This document shows positions 47,169 through 57,978 of a stretch of 64,000 nucleotides of DNA, piece after piece (within the stretch, counting starts at the first letter, position 1; each line of letters starts with the position of its first letter). A model generated the notes under the pieces. It saw only the letters and a program-made list of their open reading frames with translations, was not told the DNA's origin and did not search any database. Source of the DNA: Polytrichum commune (lineage: Eukaryota > Streptophyta > Polytrichopsida > Polytrichales > Polytrichaceae). The DNA lies in assembly GCA_950295325.1 (NCBI GenBank), contig OX485808.1, forward strand, positions 9,550,501 to 9,614,500, read 5' to 3'. The position numbers were made by a program, and so were the translations under genes.

Positions 47169-49830
47169 TTTCGGTCCCGAAACCCATATATTGGACAGCC
47201 ACATAATGTGAGAACCTGATATCTAAGCCTATAGGCCACTTTCAAAGACTTAGATTCTAACCTGAAATGAGGCCAACTAGACTTATATAAAGTGAGCACC
47301 TTAAATCTGAACCTAGAGCCGAGGCCTCTAATTGTTAGATTCTAACCTGAAATGAGGCCAACTAGACTTATATAAAGTGAGCACTTGAAATCTCAAACTA
47401 GAGCCGAGGCTTCAAAGTGTTAGATTCTAACCTGAAATGAGGCCAACTAGACATATATAAAGTTAGCACCCGAAATCTCAACCTAGAGCTGAGGTTTTGA
47501 ATTGTTTGATTCTAACCTGAAATGTGGCCAACTAGACATATATAAAATGAGCACTTGAAATCTGAACCTAGAGCCGAGGCTTCAAATCGGTTGATTCTGA
47601 CCTGAAATGTGGCCAACTAGACTTATATAAAGTGAGCACCCGATATATGAACTTAGAGCAGAGGCTTCAAATTGTTAGATTCTAACCTGAAATGAGGCCA
47701 ACTAGACATATATAAAGTTAGCACCCGAAATCTCAACCTAGAGCCGAGGTTTTGAATTGTTTGATTCTAACCTGAAATGTGGCCAACTAGACATATATAA
47801 AATGAGCACTTGAAATCTGAACCTAGAGCCGAGGCTTCAAATTGGTTGATTCTGACCTGAAATGTGGCCAACTAGACTTATATAAAGTGAGCACCCGATA
47901 TATGAACTTAGAGCAGAGGCTTCAAATTGTTAGATTATAACCTGAAATGAGGCCAACTACATATATATAAAGTGAGCTCCTGTAATTTGAACCTTGAAGC
48001 CGAGGCTTCAAAATGTGACCCTCTTGACCTCAAAATGAAGGTTTCGGTCCCGAAACCCATATATTGGACAACCACATAATGTGAGAACCTCATATCTAAG
48101 CCTATAGGCCACTTTCAAAGACTTAGATTCTAACCTGAAATGAGGCCAACTAAAACAACATAGAGTGAGAACCTGAAATCTTAGCCTATAGCCAACCTTC
48201 AAATTCTAGATTCTAACCTGAAATGAGGCCAACTAAAACAACGTAAAGTGAGCACCTTAAATATGAACCTAGAGCCGAGGCCTCTAATTGTTAGATTCTA
48301 ACCTGAAATGAGGCCAACTAGACATGTATAAAGCGAGCACCTGAAATCTCAAAGTAGAGCCGAGGCTTCAAAGTGTTAGATTCTAACCTGAAATGAGGCC
48401 AACTAGACATATATAAAGTTAGCACCCGAAATCTCAACCTAGAGCCAAGGCTTCAAAGTGTTCGATTCTAACCTAAAATGAGGCCAACTAGAACAACATA
48501 AAGTGAGAGCACTTGAAATCTGAACCTAGAGCCTCGGCTTCAAAGCTTTAGATTATAACCTGAAATGAGGCCAACTAGATATATATAAAGTGAGCACCTG
48601 TAATTTGAACCTTGAAGCCGAGGCTTCAGGGTGTGACCCTCTAGACCTCAAAAGGAAGGTTTCGGTCCCGAAACCCATATATTGGACACCCACATAAAGT
48701 CAGAACCTGATATCTAAGCCTATAGGCCACTTTCAAAGACTTAGATTCTAACCTGAAATGAGGCCAACTAAAACAACATAAAGTGAGCACCTTTAATCTG
48801 AACCTAGAGCCGAGGCCTCTAATTGTTAGATTCTAACCTGAAATGAGGCCAACTAGATATATATAAAGCGAGCACCTGAAATCTCAAAGTAGATCCGAGG
48901 CTTCAAAGTGTTATATTCTAACCAGAAATGAGGCCAACTAGACTTATATAAAGTGACCACTTGAAATCTCAAACTAGAACCGAGGCTTCAAAGTATTAGA
49001 TTCTAACCTGAAATGAGGCCAACTAGACTTATATAAAGTGAGCACCTGAAATCTGAACCTAGAGCCAAGGCTCAAATTGTTAGATTCTAACCTGAAATGA
49101 GGCCAACTAAACATATATAAAATGAGCACTTGAAATCTGAACCTAGAGCCGAGGCTTCAAAGTGTTAGATTCTAACCTGAAATGAGGTCAACTAGATATA
49201 TATAAAGTGAGCACCTTTAATTTGAACCTTGAAGCCGAGGCTTCAGGGTGTAACCCTCTTGACCTGAAAATGAAGGATTCGGTCCCGAAACCCATATATT
49301 GGACAACCACATAATGTGAGAACTTGAAATCTAAACCGAAAGCCACTTTCAAAGAGTTAGATTCTAATCTGAAATGAGGCCAGCTAAAATAACATAAAGT
49401 GAGCACCTGAAATCTGAACTTAGAGCCGAGGCCTCTAATTGTTAGATTCTAACCTGAAATGAGGCCAACTAGACATTTATAAAGTGAGCACCCGAAATAT
49501 GAATTTAGAGTCGAGGCTTCATATTGTTAGATTCTAACCTGAAATGAGGCCACGTAGACATATATAAAGTGAGCACTTCAAATATGAATTTAGAGCCGAG
49601 GCTTCATATTGTTAGATTCTAACCTGAAATGAGGCCACGTAGACATATATAAAGTGAGCACTTCAAATATGAATTTAGAGCCGAGGCTTCATATTGTTAG
49701 ATTCTAACCTGAAATGAGGCCACGTAGACATATATAAAGTGAGCACTTGAAATCCGAACTTAGAGCCGAGGCTTCAAAGTATTAGATTCTAACCTGAAAT
49801 GAAGCCAACTAGACTTATATAAAGTGATAT
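47169..49830 (-). repeat. Inverted-orientation array of gene 3, right of the CACTA
   Basis: About 30 copies of the 85-bp unit in minus orientation, with palindrome modules near 47170, 48045, 48660 and 49280. It ends a few tens of bases before the acceptor of the gene 3 exon at 49855. Together with 31160-31410 it formed one array before the CACTA inserted. Confidence 0.85.
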
Positions 49831-49854
49831 CTGGGTGTGCTTGTTTATTGACCA

Positions 49855-52187
49855 GCATTCTAAAAGCAAAGTGCGATTCTACAAGGGGACTACCGGTGTC
49901 CAGCCCTGTCTGGACTTGATACTTGCAGATATCCCAGAGGGCTTGCCCGTTCCAGGGATCTCCAACCCACCAACGTCGATACCTGCATGGAATCAAGAAA
50001 CTCACGAGTGGCTTCAGCCAATCTTTGATTTTGCAGATAACCACTTGCATGATGCCGGAGCCATCATTTTATTTCACCCTTTTCGAATGACTACAAAAGC
50101 CATGATTATCGGATATTGTGAGTGTTTCGGTTTTCAAGTTCGGAAGGAGTGGTGGGGTATGAACCGCCTTCACCTGACGTCGCCGATTAATCAGGGTGTC
50201 ACTGTAAGTTAATTCTCTAATTTAATTTACTCTGAATTTATTTAACAATTTTAAAACTTTGTTTGACACGAATGCTACATATTGATTTTCTCATATTGTT
50301 GGTTCATTGTTCTCAGTTGAGAAGTTCATTATTTTGGGACCATGGCAGACTATGCGTTTCGGTATTACATTGGTGGTGTCACAACCCTTGCTAGCCCTCT
50401 TCGCAATCTTGCCAATTTTCCTCTTAGCAAAGGTTACGAGCGCTAACCCTTTGCATACCGCCATGCTAATGGTTAGCTCCTCTTACCCCGGACCATATAA
50501 TTCAAAGGAGGGGAACCAACCCTCCTACTTTGCTTTCGGGACTCACCCCTTAATCGGTAACCCATTTCTTTGATGTGGACTTCCATCCATGGAAGTCCCA
50601 TCTTATGTTGATCATCGCATTGCCGGAGCAACACTACAACAACCCGAACCATACTAGGCAACTATGGCCTCACAATGGGCCAATGCCCATGGACGCCTTG
50701 CCGTTTGGCCTCGGGTGGGTGAGGCCACACCACCTCACCCATATAAGCCTCTAGGACTCTACGCGGGGCCCCTACCCCACCGTCAACCAACCTCTTGTCT
50801 CTACCAAGAGTTGGGGCCAAGTGGACATTTTCCCTTAGCCGCTGGGCCTAGAAGCCCCCACAGCTTCAGACCATCATAACTTCCTTGAATGATGTCTGAT
50901 GCTAACACTTGACCACTCCATCTTCATCTACGCTTCACGTAGATGCCGATGCACTCCTCACTTGCCCCATTCGGGCAAGTGGTGAGGAAGTTATGCCTGT
51001 TTGAACCTTGGCAGTCCCGGGAATCACTCCCAGGCACTGCTGTACCAGGGCGCTGTCCCGGGACAGCGCCCCACTCAAATGGCCATAACTCCTAGCTCAC
51101 ACCTCCGATTGAGGTGTTCTTGAGCATTCTAGAATCACCACGCCATGAGCTACGCATAGCTCATGGCCTTACCCTAGTGCCTCCTAGTCTCCGTGGGTGG
51201 GAGGCGTTCCCAACGCCCGGGGCCCTCACCCACACTAGGATCACTTGGGCCCTCTCACCAACGGCGCCACAAGTCCCGGGTGTCACTCCGGGGTCCCCCT
51301 TGTGCCCATGGTGTTTCGGGCACTCCTCATGGAGAGGTGCGCGACAGGTGGTGAGGACCATGCCTGGTAAGCCTGCTTCCAAATTCTCATTTCAGCCTGT
51401 TCCCGTTCTTGACCGACACGGGATAGATGTATCAAGAGATGATATTCTACAAAACCTCGTCTCTCGTGAGGATCAACTCATGAATGGACCCACCCCGTGG
51501 CGAGGTCCACGAGAGAAGTCTACTCTTTTAATGCAGATGTTAATTCAGAGTTCTACCTCCCTTGGGGATGTTGTTTTAGACTGCACTACTGCTATGGGTA
51601 TGTTAATTCAATCTTCCATATGACATCTTTAACTGTTTGTTGTTAGTTCGAGAGAAATCACACTAATTTTATTGTCATTCTTTTTATTGTAGGATCTTCC
51701 ATCCATGCGTGCCGCAACGTCGAGCGTCACATTGTGGCATTGGAGGCTGATGAGGCCATTTTCCATACTGTACTTAAACCCTTGATTCGTTCGAGTGTTG
51801 CTCCAGAGGTCACTTCTGGAGCAACGGCAATTAGTGAGGACCCCGAGGGCGATGTACTTGTGGTCCCCATAATTGTGAAGAGGTCTCGATTCAATAAGTG
51901 AGTTTGTTGAACATTTTATCATATATTTGTTTTATTTTTTAGCGTTGTTGTATCTAATATGGAGCCCTAACCATGGTGCTTTTGGAAACTGCAGATATGG
52001 ACCAATGAGCTATCCAAGTCCTCCAAAAACTTGGGATCTTCCTTACTACGCAAATGACACTGCAATTGAACTAGCTAGTGGATTTTATCGTACTGTTATT
52101 CCTAAATCTTATCCAGGTAGATGTATTGAATTCTGTGATAATGAAGCTCTAGAGTCTGATCGTGAAGACTCCTCGGATGGGAGCTGA
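49855..52187 (+). CDS. Gene 3, methyltransferase-like exons (49855-50203, 50317-51597, 51693-51897, 51995-52187)
   Basis: The first exon reads LDLILADIPEG (motif IV position), then DAGAIILFHP and WWGMNR. The second reads EKFIILGPW ... PTPWRGPREK and ends VVLDCTTAMG; it is interrupted by a solo LTR (50377-51346). The third has SSIHACRNVERHIVALEADE, the motif I region. The last carries the tail SYPSPPKTWDLPYYAND and the stop. The frame at the 50204/50317 junction does not join cleanly, so a small indel is likely there. Together with 22558-31098 these exons make one gene spread over about 30 kb. Because of the insertions it is probably not functional as it stands. Confidence 0.7.
50377..51346 (+). 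mobile_element. Solo LTR, 970 bp, inserted in a gene 3 exon
   Basis: The ends are TGTCAC...GCGACA and the flanks are the 5-bp duplication GGTGG (50372-50376 and 51347-51351). The interior has several palindromes (for example GGACTTCCAT/CCATGGAAGTCC region, GGGCGCTGTCCC/GGGACAGCGCCC, GCCATGAGCTA/TAGCTCATGGC). There is no internal region, so this is a solo LTR. It is very similar to the copies at 52509 and 61755, which suggests a recent burst. Confidence 0.85.
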
Positions 52188-52508
52188 GTTTTTTCATTGT
52201 ATTGACTACCATTGTTTGAAACTTGGCATTCAAGTGTCTTTACTAATATCTCTACATGAGTATGTTCAACAATGATATGAGGTGTACACCTATATTAGAC
52301 AATGGTCTACAAGTTCGCTAAAATGTGCACCAACGACACTAAACCAGAAACCAATGATTTGATGTCAAATGTATGGTGTCAGTTTGAATGTAGCTAAGCA
52401 TGAAACCCAAACATGGCATGCCCACTTTGAACCGGTAACCATAAACTTGAATTCAAGTCAAACATAAAACCCCTAGGCCTTGTCCAAAGTGGCCATGCCG
52501 AGACCGAA
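52188..52508. repeat. E3 3' flank, first copy of a ~210-bp duplication
   Basis: The segment with TGAATGTAGCTAA, CATGAAACCCAAACATGGCATGCC and ACCATAAACTTGA (about 52340-52470) recurs at about 53530-53660. Allowing for the solo LTR between them, the period is about 210 bp. No gene. Confidence 0.6.
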
Positions 52509-53482
52509 TGTCGCGCACCTCTCCATGAGGAGTGCCCGAAACACCATGGGCACAAGGGGGACCCCGGAGTGACACCCGGGACTTGTGGCGCCGTTGGTGA
52601 GAGGGCCCAAGTGATCCTAGTGTGGGTGAGGGCCCCGGGCGTTGGGAACGCCTCCCACCCACGAAGACTAGGAGGCACAAGGGTAAGGCCATGAGTTATG
52701 CGTAGCTCATGGCGTGGTGATTCTAGAATGCTCAAGAACACCTCAATCGGAGGTGTGAGCTAGGAGTTATGGCCATTTGAGTGGGGCGCTGTCCCGGGAC
52801 AGCGCCCTGGTACAGCAGTGCCTGGGAGTGATTCCCGGGACTGCCAAGGTTCAAACAGGCATAACTTCCTCACCACTTGCCCGAATGGGGCAAGTGAGGA
52901 GTGCATCGGCATCTACGTGAAGCGTAGATGAAGATGGAGTGGTCAAGTGTTAGCATCAGACATCATACAAGGAAGTTATGATGGTCTGAAGCTGTGGGGG
53001 CTTCTAGGCCCAGCGGCTAAGGGAAAATGTCCACTTGGCCCCAACTCTTGGTAGAGACAAGAGGTTGGTTGACGGTGGGGTAGGGGCCCCGCGTAGAGTC
53101 CTAGAGGCTTATATGGGTGAGGTGGTGTGGCCTCACCCACCCGAGGCCGAACGGCTCGGCCTCGATGGGCTTTGGCCCATTGTGAGGCCATAGTTGCCTA
53201 GTATGGTTCGGGTTGTTGTAGTGTTGCTCCGGCAATGCGATGATCAACATAAGATGGGACTTCCATGGATGGAAGTCCACATCAAAGAAATGGGTTAACG
53301 ATTAAGGGGTGAGTCCCGAAAGCAAAGTAGGAGGGTTGGTTCCCCTCCTTTGAATTATATGGTCCGGGGTAAGAGGAGCTAACCATTAGCATGGCGGTAT
53401 GCGAAGGGTTAGCGACTCGTAACCTTTGCTAGAATTGAAAATTGGCAAGATGGTCAAGGGGGGGCTAGCAAGGGTTGCGACA
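52509..53482 (-). mobile_element. Solo LTR, 974 bp, minus orientation
   Basis: The ends are TGTCGC...GCGACA, with the 5-bp duplication CCGAA (52504-52508 and 53483-53487). It is the same family as 50377-51346 in the opposite orientation, only about 1.2 kb away. It lies in the 3' flank of gene 3. Confidence 0.85.
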
Positions 53483-53529
53483 CCGAACATGAAATCTAAG
53501 CCATTGGGCATGTCGAGACCCAAATTGAG

Positions 53530-54010
53530 ACCATTGATTTGAGGTCAAATTTATGGAGTCAGGTTGAATGTAGCTAAACATGAAACCCAAACATGGCATG
53601 CCTTCATTCAACCTGAAACCATAAACTTGACCTCAAATCAAACAGCAAATCCCAAGGCCAACACACCTCGGATCCGAGGCCTTTTGCAAAGTAGCCCCTC
53701 CACTTGTAATGCCAAGACCCACCAAAAAACCACCAACTTTAAAACACAATCAGAATTTAGGGGCTCAAGCCATGAGGCCTCGGATCCTAGGCCTTCTCCA
53801 AGTGGGACTTAGTCCACCTCAAATGACAACCTGTAACCATCCGAGACCCATTCCCAACCTACAAATTAAACCTTATACCCAATTTGAAATGATACCGCAG
53901 CCATGAGGCCTCGGATCCGAGGCCTTCTCCAAGTGGGACTTAATCCACCTCAAATGACAACATGTAACCATCCGAGACCCATTCCCAACCTACAAACCTT
54001 GTAATAGAAG
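53530..54010. repeat. E3 subterminal duplications
   Basis: The second copy of the 210-bp duplication is followed by two copies of a unit of about 134 bp holding CCATGAGGCCTCGGATC, GGCCTTCTCCAAGTGGGACTT and CATCCGAGACCCATTCCC (from about 53769 and 53903). No coding evidence. Confidence 0.65.
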
Positions 54011-54099
54011 GTGGAAGCAAATACAGTATAGGTTCCTCCACCACGGATATAGGTTATTTTTGTCAATAAATTTGGGAAATATTCTTGAAATATGTGCAA

Positions 54100-54219
54100 A
54101 ATCCACGGTCATAAGGGTCCTAACTTTCTTTAAAGTGGAGTTTTAAATTTTGATTTTCTGCTCACGAGATCTGCTCACCGCTCACCGCTCACCGCTCACC
54201 GCTCACATCGTAGCATTCC
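54100..54219 (-). repeat. E3 right terminus
   Basis: AAATCCACGGTCATAAGG, then CTGCTCACG and four to five CGCTCACC blocks, and CGCTCACATCGTAGCATTCC. The same order of parts is found in the E1 and E2 right ends. The border is placed where coding sequence starts, so it is approximate. Confidence 0.6.
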
Positions 54220-55139
54220 TGAAACCGGGTGCTAGACCGACGTCTGGTGAGGATGGGGACTCCGAGGTCTTGCGGGATCGCTTACAAAATGAACCTTCAA
54301 CATCTGACCTTGTAGCACACGCACCGCACATGAGGGACAATATAGAGGAGGACGCTACAGAGGATTGCTTACCCGACCATTTGACAAGTCTCCAAGATGA
54401 AGCCCGAGATGCAGTGACTGATTTGCTTAATGCTGATGAGGTTCAAATTTCACAGCCGAAAAACAGTCAGCCAGTTGAAGCAACTGTCAACGTCGATGGA
54501 CATTGCATTTACAAGTCCACTCTTGTTTCGCTGCTGAATGGCAGTACCTTTCTTTCCAAGGATCAATTGGCTAGAATAAAGCATAGCATTGAGTTTAATA
54601 ACCACGACAACTGTATGCAGGCGGGCTTGTCATCAGGGTCAGGTTTGTTGTCTATTGGGTCTGATTGTGCTGTTCATTTTGTCTAGCGAAGCACTACTCG
54701 GTTGTCATTTACTGTCACATCTGCTGCAAAGCGGAAACGAGGTCGTCCATCCAATATTTCAGGGTTAACTAGTACTAATGTTTTACATGCTATAGATGAG
54801 GGTGCTTGCTGGTTGCGTAGAGTCCAGGCTATGAGGCGGCGCAATGGAAAGCAGTTCAGTGTGCTGCGGCAACTTGTGGATTTGCTTGCGAGATTGGAGG
54901 AAAATGGGAAGCAAAAAGCTCAGAATCCGCATATTGAGGTCATGTTGCAGTATTACCGCAAATATTATATTGGACGAGACAAATTCAAGTACGATCATAC
55001 AGACAGCAAATGGATCGACATTGACTGCATTATCTGTACCGTGACCTTGGTGTATAACCCTGGAAATGAGGTCTACTCTCTAGATCAAAATGATGCAGAG
55101 CATTTGCGCCAGTTCTTGACCGACAAAAATGCAAGATGA
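54220..55139 (+). pseudogene. 3' part of an unrecognised gene interrupted by E3
   Basis: The frame is open from the E3 border: LKPGARPTSGEDGDSEVL, a Glu/Asp-rich region, VDGHCIYKSTLVSLLNG ... KDQLARIKHSIEF, a basic AKRKRGRPSN (AT-hook or nuclear signal type), NVLHAIDEGACWLRR, a region with YYRKYYIGRDKFKYD, and a stop at 55139. One in-frame TAG at 54684-54686 lies between the two halves, which otherwise share one frame. The even coding character on both sides argues that the stop is a mutation. I do not recognise the family; GRP within a basic block suggests a DNA-binding nuclear protein. Its 5' part must lie left of the window, beyond the left end of E3. It could also be a gene of another transposon. 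Confidence 0.55.
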
Positions 55140-57382
55140 TTTTCCCACATGTATATTTGGGCTGGAGAAGCCTCTTTGCAGATCTTGGGAGTCTTGGTAT
55201 GAAATGGCAGATTTTCTGATCTAACTCCATTGATGTTTGCAATCTGGTTGGGTGCTTGATTTTTTTTTCTCACATGTTATGGATGGCATTAGAACGGCGT
55301 ATTTCAAATGTAATTTTTTTTTATATTAGGCATATATTTGTGGTCATACTTCACAGATGCAGTTCATGTATGTGTTTATAAACACATATTGTCCCTAAAA
55401 TCTCTTCAATACTTTTTCAACCCTAATGTCTTGCTTTTCATGCATGTATTTGTGTTGTATTTGTATTCATGCATTGTTATAACTTGAATCTTTTTCTCTA
55501 TAAGGTATTTGTTAGTCACTTGTATTCTCATTATTTTTTTAGTTAGTTTTTTTCCTTACAAAGAAAATAGCCTCTAATATATTCCTTTGGCCTACATATT
55601 ATAAGTAATGATAGATATGATAATATGGGTAATTTTTTTGCTTTAAGTAATAATACGGGTCCTTTAAATGCTTTCTAGGAGGTAAATAGCCCCCCTAAAA
55701 ATAGCCCACCGTCGCATGTGGGTCCCCCAAATACACAAGAAGTGTCCCCCCCAGAAAAAAAAACGAGGCCCATGGCAGAGCAATGCCGATTTAATAATTT
55801 TCTAATAAAAGGTTTTTGGGGAGGTTGTGCATGATATGACAGTTGCCTTTTAATATAGAATAATATTAAAATATAGAATATTATATTATATCATAATTCA
55901 TAAAAACGAATATAATGTCTAAATCCAAAAAAAAATTAAACAATAAATTAAATGAAAATAATAATAAATAAATTAAATAGACCAAAAGAATAGTACGTTA
56001 AATTAAAATAAACTAAAATAAACGAGTAGAATGTTAAAATTCAATTGAATTAAAGTAGTAGATTATTGAATTACGTGAAAGTAGTATAGATTATGAAGAC
56101 AGTATAAATAAAATTATAGTAAACAATAAAACAGGTAAGTTAACCAAAAGTTGTATATAAGGTTATTGTAACGAGCAAACTCTCATTTGTCTTTGGAATT
56201 TTGTGGCATAATTTGTGTAGTAGTGTGTGATTTGTTTTGGCAACAATGGAGGAATATACTGTAGATGAAGAGTCACGTATAAAGTCACAAGGAGAATGGT
56301 TACAAAACACATAATGAATAAAAAACATGACTGCAATGTATAAGAATAAGTAATCATCAATTACCGAAATGTTGTATGATCCTAATCTGGTCCCATTTTT
56401 TTAGTGCATTTTGTCCTCCGTTAATAGCAATAATGTATAAGGTCAAGAAATAAAAAAACACCCTAGAGTTGGTAAATCTCCAGGATTTGAAGTAGCAACG
56501 GCAACAACGACAACAACAACAATAGAGACAACGACAACAACAATAACAACAACAAGAGCAACATTGGCAGCCATAAAATATAATCTTGAAAGACATACAA
56601 TTTAAATAACAAAAAAATCAAAGAAAATAAATTTAAGAAAATAAAAAAGTCAAAGAAAACGAAGTATAATAATTATATTTAGGTAGGGAAATTTGAAGAA
56701 AAAAAAAAGAAGGAGAAAATGGAGGGACTTTGAGGTCCATCACCTCATTGCTATTCGAGGAGAAATGGACAAATAATTCGCCAAAAGAACAAAAAACAAG
56801 GTATATATTTTTTAACATTAGTAAAATTTTGAATTGATAGTCTATTTTAAAGAAGAAGAAAAATGTTTTTGAACAAACATTAAAGATGAATGCAAATGTA
56901 TGTGGACCGTATCTGGGTTGTAGAAGGCCTTGGCCTTAGCCATATAGCCCGTATGCCCCCTTCTTCCCTATGTATCTGCTCTATTTCGGCTCTCGCAGGC
57001 ATGAGGTTTCGAACCCGCGTCGGCTAAACCCAAAATACCACCAGCAACATTGGTTAACCATTAATTTTTTTTGCACCTATTCTGTTTAACCTCCTTTTTT
57101 TTAATGTATGTTATATATTTAAGAGAAAAGATTGTAACTATAAAATATTATTGTTTTTATAGTTCAACACTATTTTAACAGACCAAGTACTCTGTAATGC
57201 TTCAATTATGTTTTACAGTCTGTTGTTGTTTTTAGCAGGTGTAAACATTTGGATCAAACTACATATTCATTTGGTGGTTGCTACAAAAGGTTTTAATCGG
57301 TTTTGGTTGTTTTGTAAAAGAAATACAAATGCATTATGAAATAATCAGCTCTGATAAGATTGCAAATGAATTTTGTGGCTCA
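55140..57382. other. AT-rich intergenic region
   Basis: No supported gene. It includes long A and T runs, a CAA/AAC-type simple repeat at about 56490-56570, and at about 57000-57055 a segment with TTTCGAACCCGCG, the inverse of a tRNA-type B box (GGGTTCGAAA), which could be a SINE or tRNA relic. Confidence 0.5.
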
Positions 57383-57654
57383 TGTGGGAGCCCAAAAATC
57401 CACGGAAGTCCGGATCGGCTTCCTAGACGGATTAATATCCGGATACTACCCTGGTATTGGTCTCAAAGTTGGGTTTCCTAGGGGAGGATAATTGTTTTAG
57501 GGAATAAGGTTCCCAGCACCCGCCTTACGCGTTAAAATGGTAAGAACGGATACTTTGGCCGGACCGGAACTTAGCCCAGGGGGACCGTTTCTAAACGGTC
57601 CGGTCCAAACCGATCCGTTCCAAAACGTTCGGACCGGAAGGCGGTTATAACCAA

Positions 57655-57795
57655 GGGCAGTTATGCCGGAAAACGGTTACAACCGGAAAACGGTTACACC
57701 GGAAAACGGTTATAACGGAAGACGGTTACGCCAGAATCCGGACGGTTGTAACGGACTCAGAGCGGTTACAACGGGGACGGTTGAAGACCCAAGCC
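57655..57795 (+). repeat. Short array of CGGTTA units
   Basis: CCGGAAAACGGTTACAAC-like units of 17-20 bp repeat about seven times in the 5' part of the CCGGA-rich element. Confidence 0.75.
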
Positions 57796-57978
57796 GTTGG
57801 GGGCAGAGGGAGAGAGTACTTAAAGGAATTTCTCTCCCTCTCCACGCCATTTGCGCGAGCGGCATTGTCGAGAGAACGAGTGGTGAGGTGTTCGAGTCAC
57901 CAGCAGTTGGATTGCTGGGACTCCTTAGGAATTTGCAAGTAGAACTCCGGAGGGGAGAAGCCGGGGATTGTTAGAGAA

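Larger units (their letters stand above)
1..54219. mobile_element. E3: outer MULE-like element carrying ParB-MTase gene 3 (left end outside window)
   Basis: The right terminus is placed at about 54160-54219. It has five GCTCACC-type blocks, then CGCTCACATCGTAGCATTCC, preceded by AAATCCACGGTCATAAGG, the same subterminal block as in E1 (AAATTCCACGGCCATAAGG). Gene 3 ends about 1 kb inside this terminus once a solo LTR is discounted, matching gene 1 in E1. Coding sequence starts immediately outside the terminus. No matching left end is found between 18385 and 22558, so E3 must begin left of the window and contain E2 and E1. That last step is inference; the right end itself is seen. Confidence 0.5.

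Noticed and set aside
50664-53191. Frames of 71-169 residues repeated at 50.6-51.6, 52.4-53.2 and 62.5 kb
   Set aside because: They are shadows of the solo LTR copies; the only real coding part in 51350-51600 is the gene 3 exon.
56357-56596. Cys-rich 79-residue minus-strand frame
   Set aside because: Translation of a CAA/AAC-type simple repeat.
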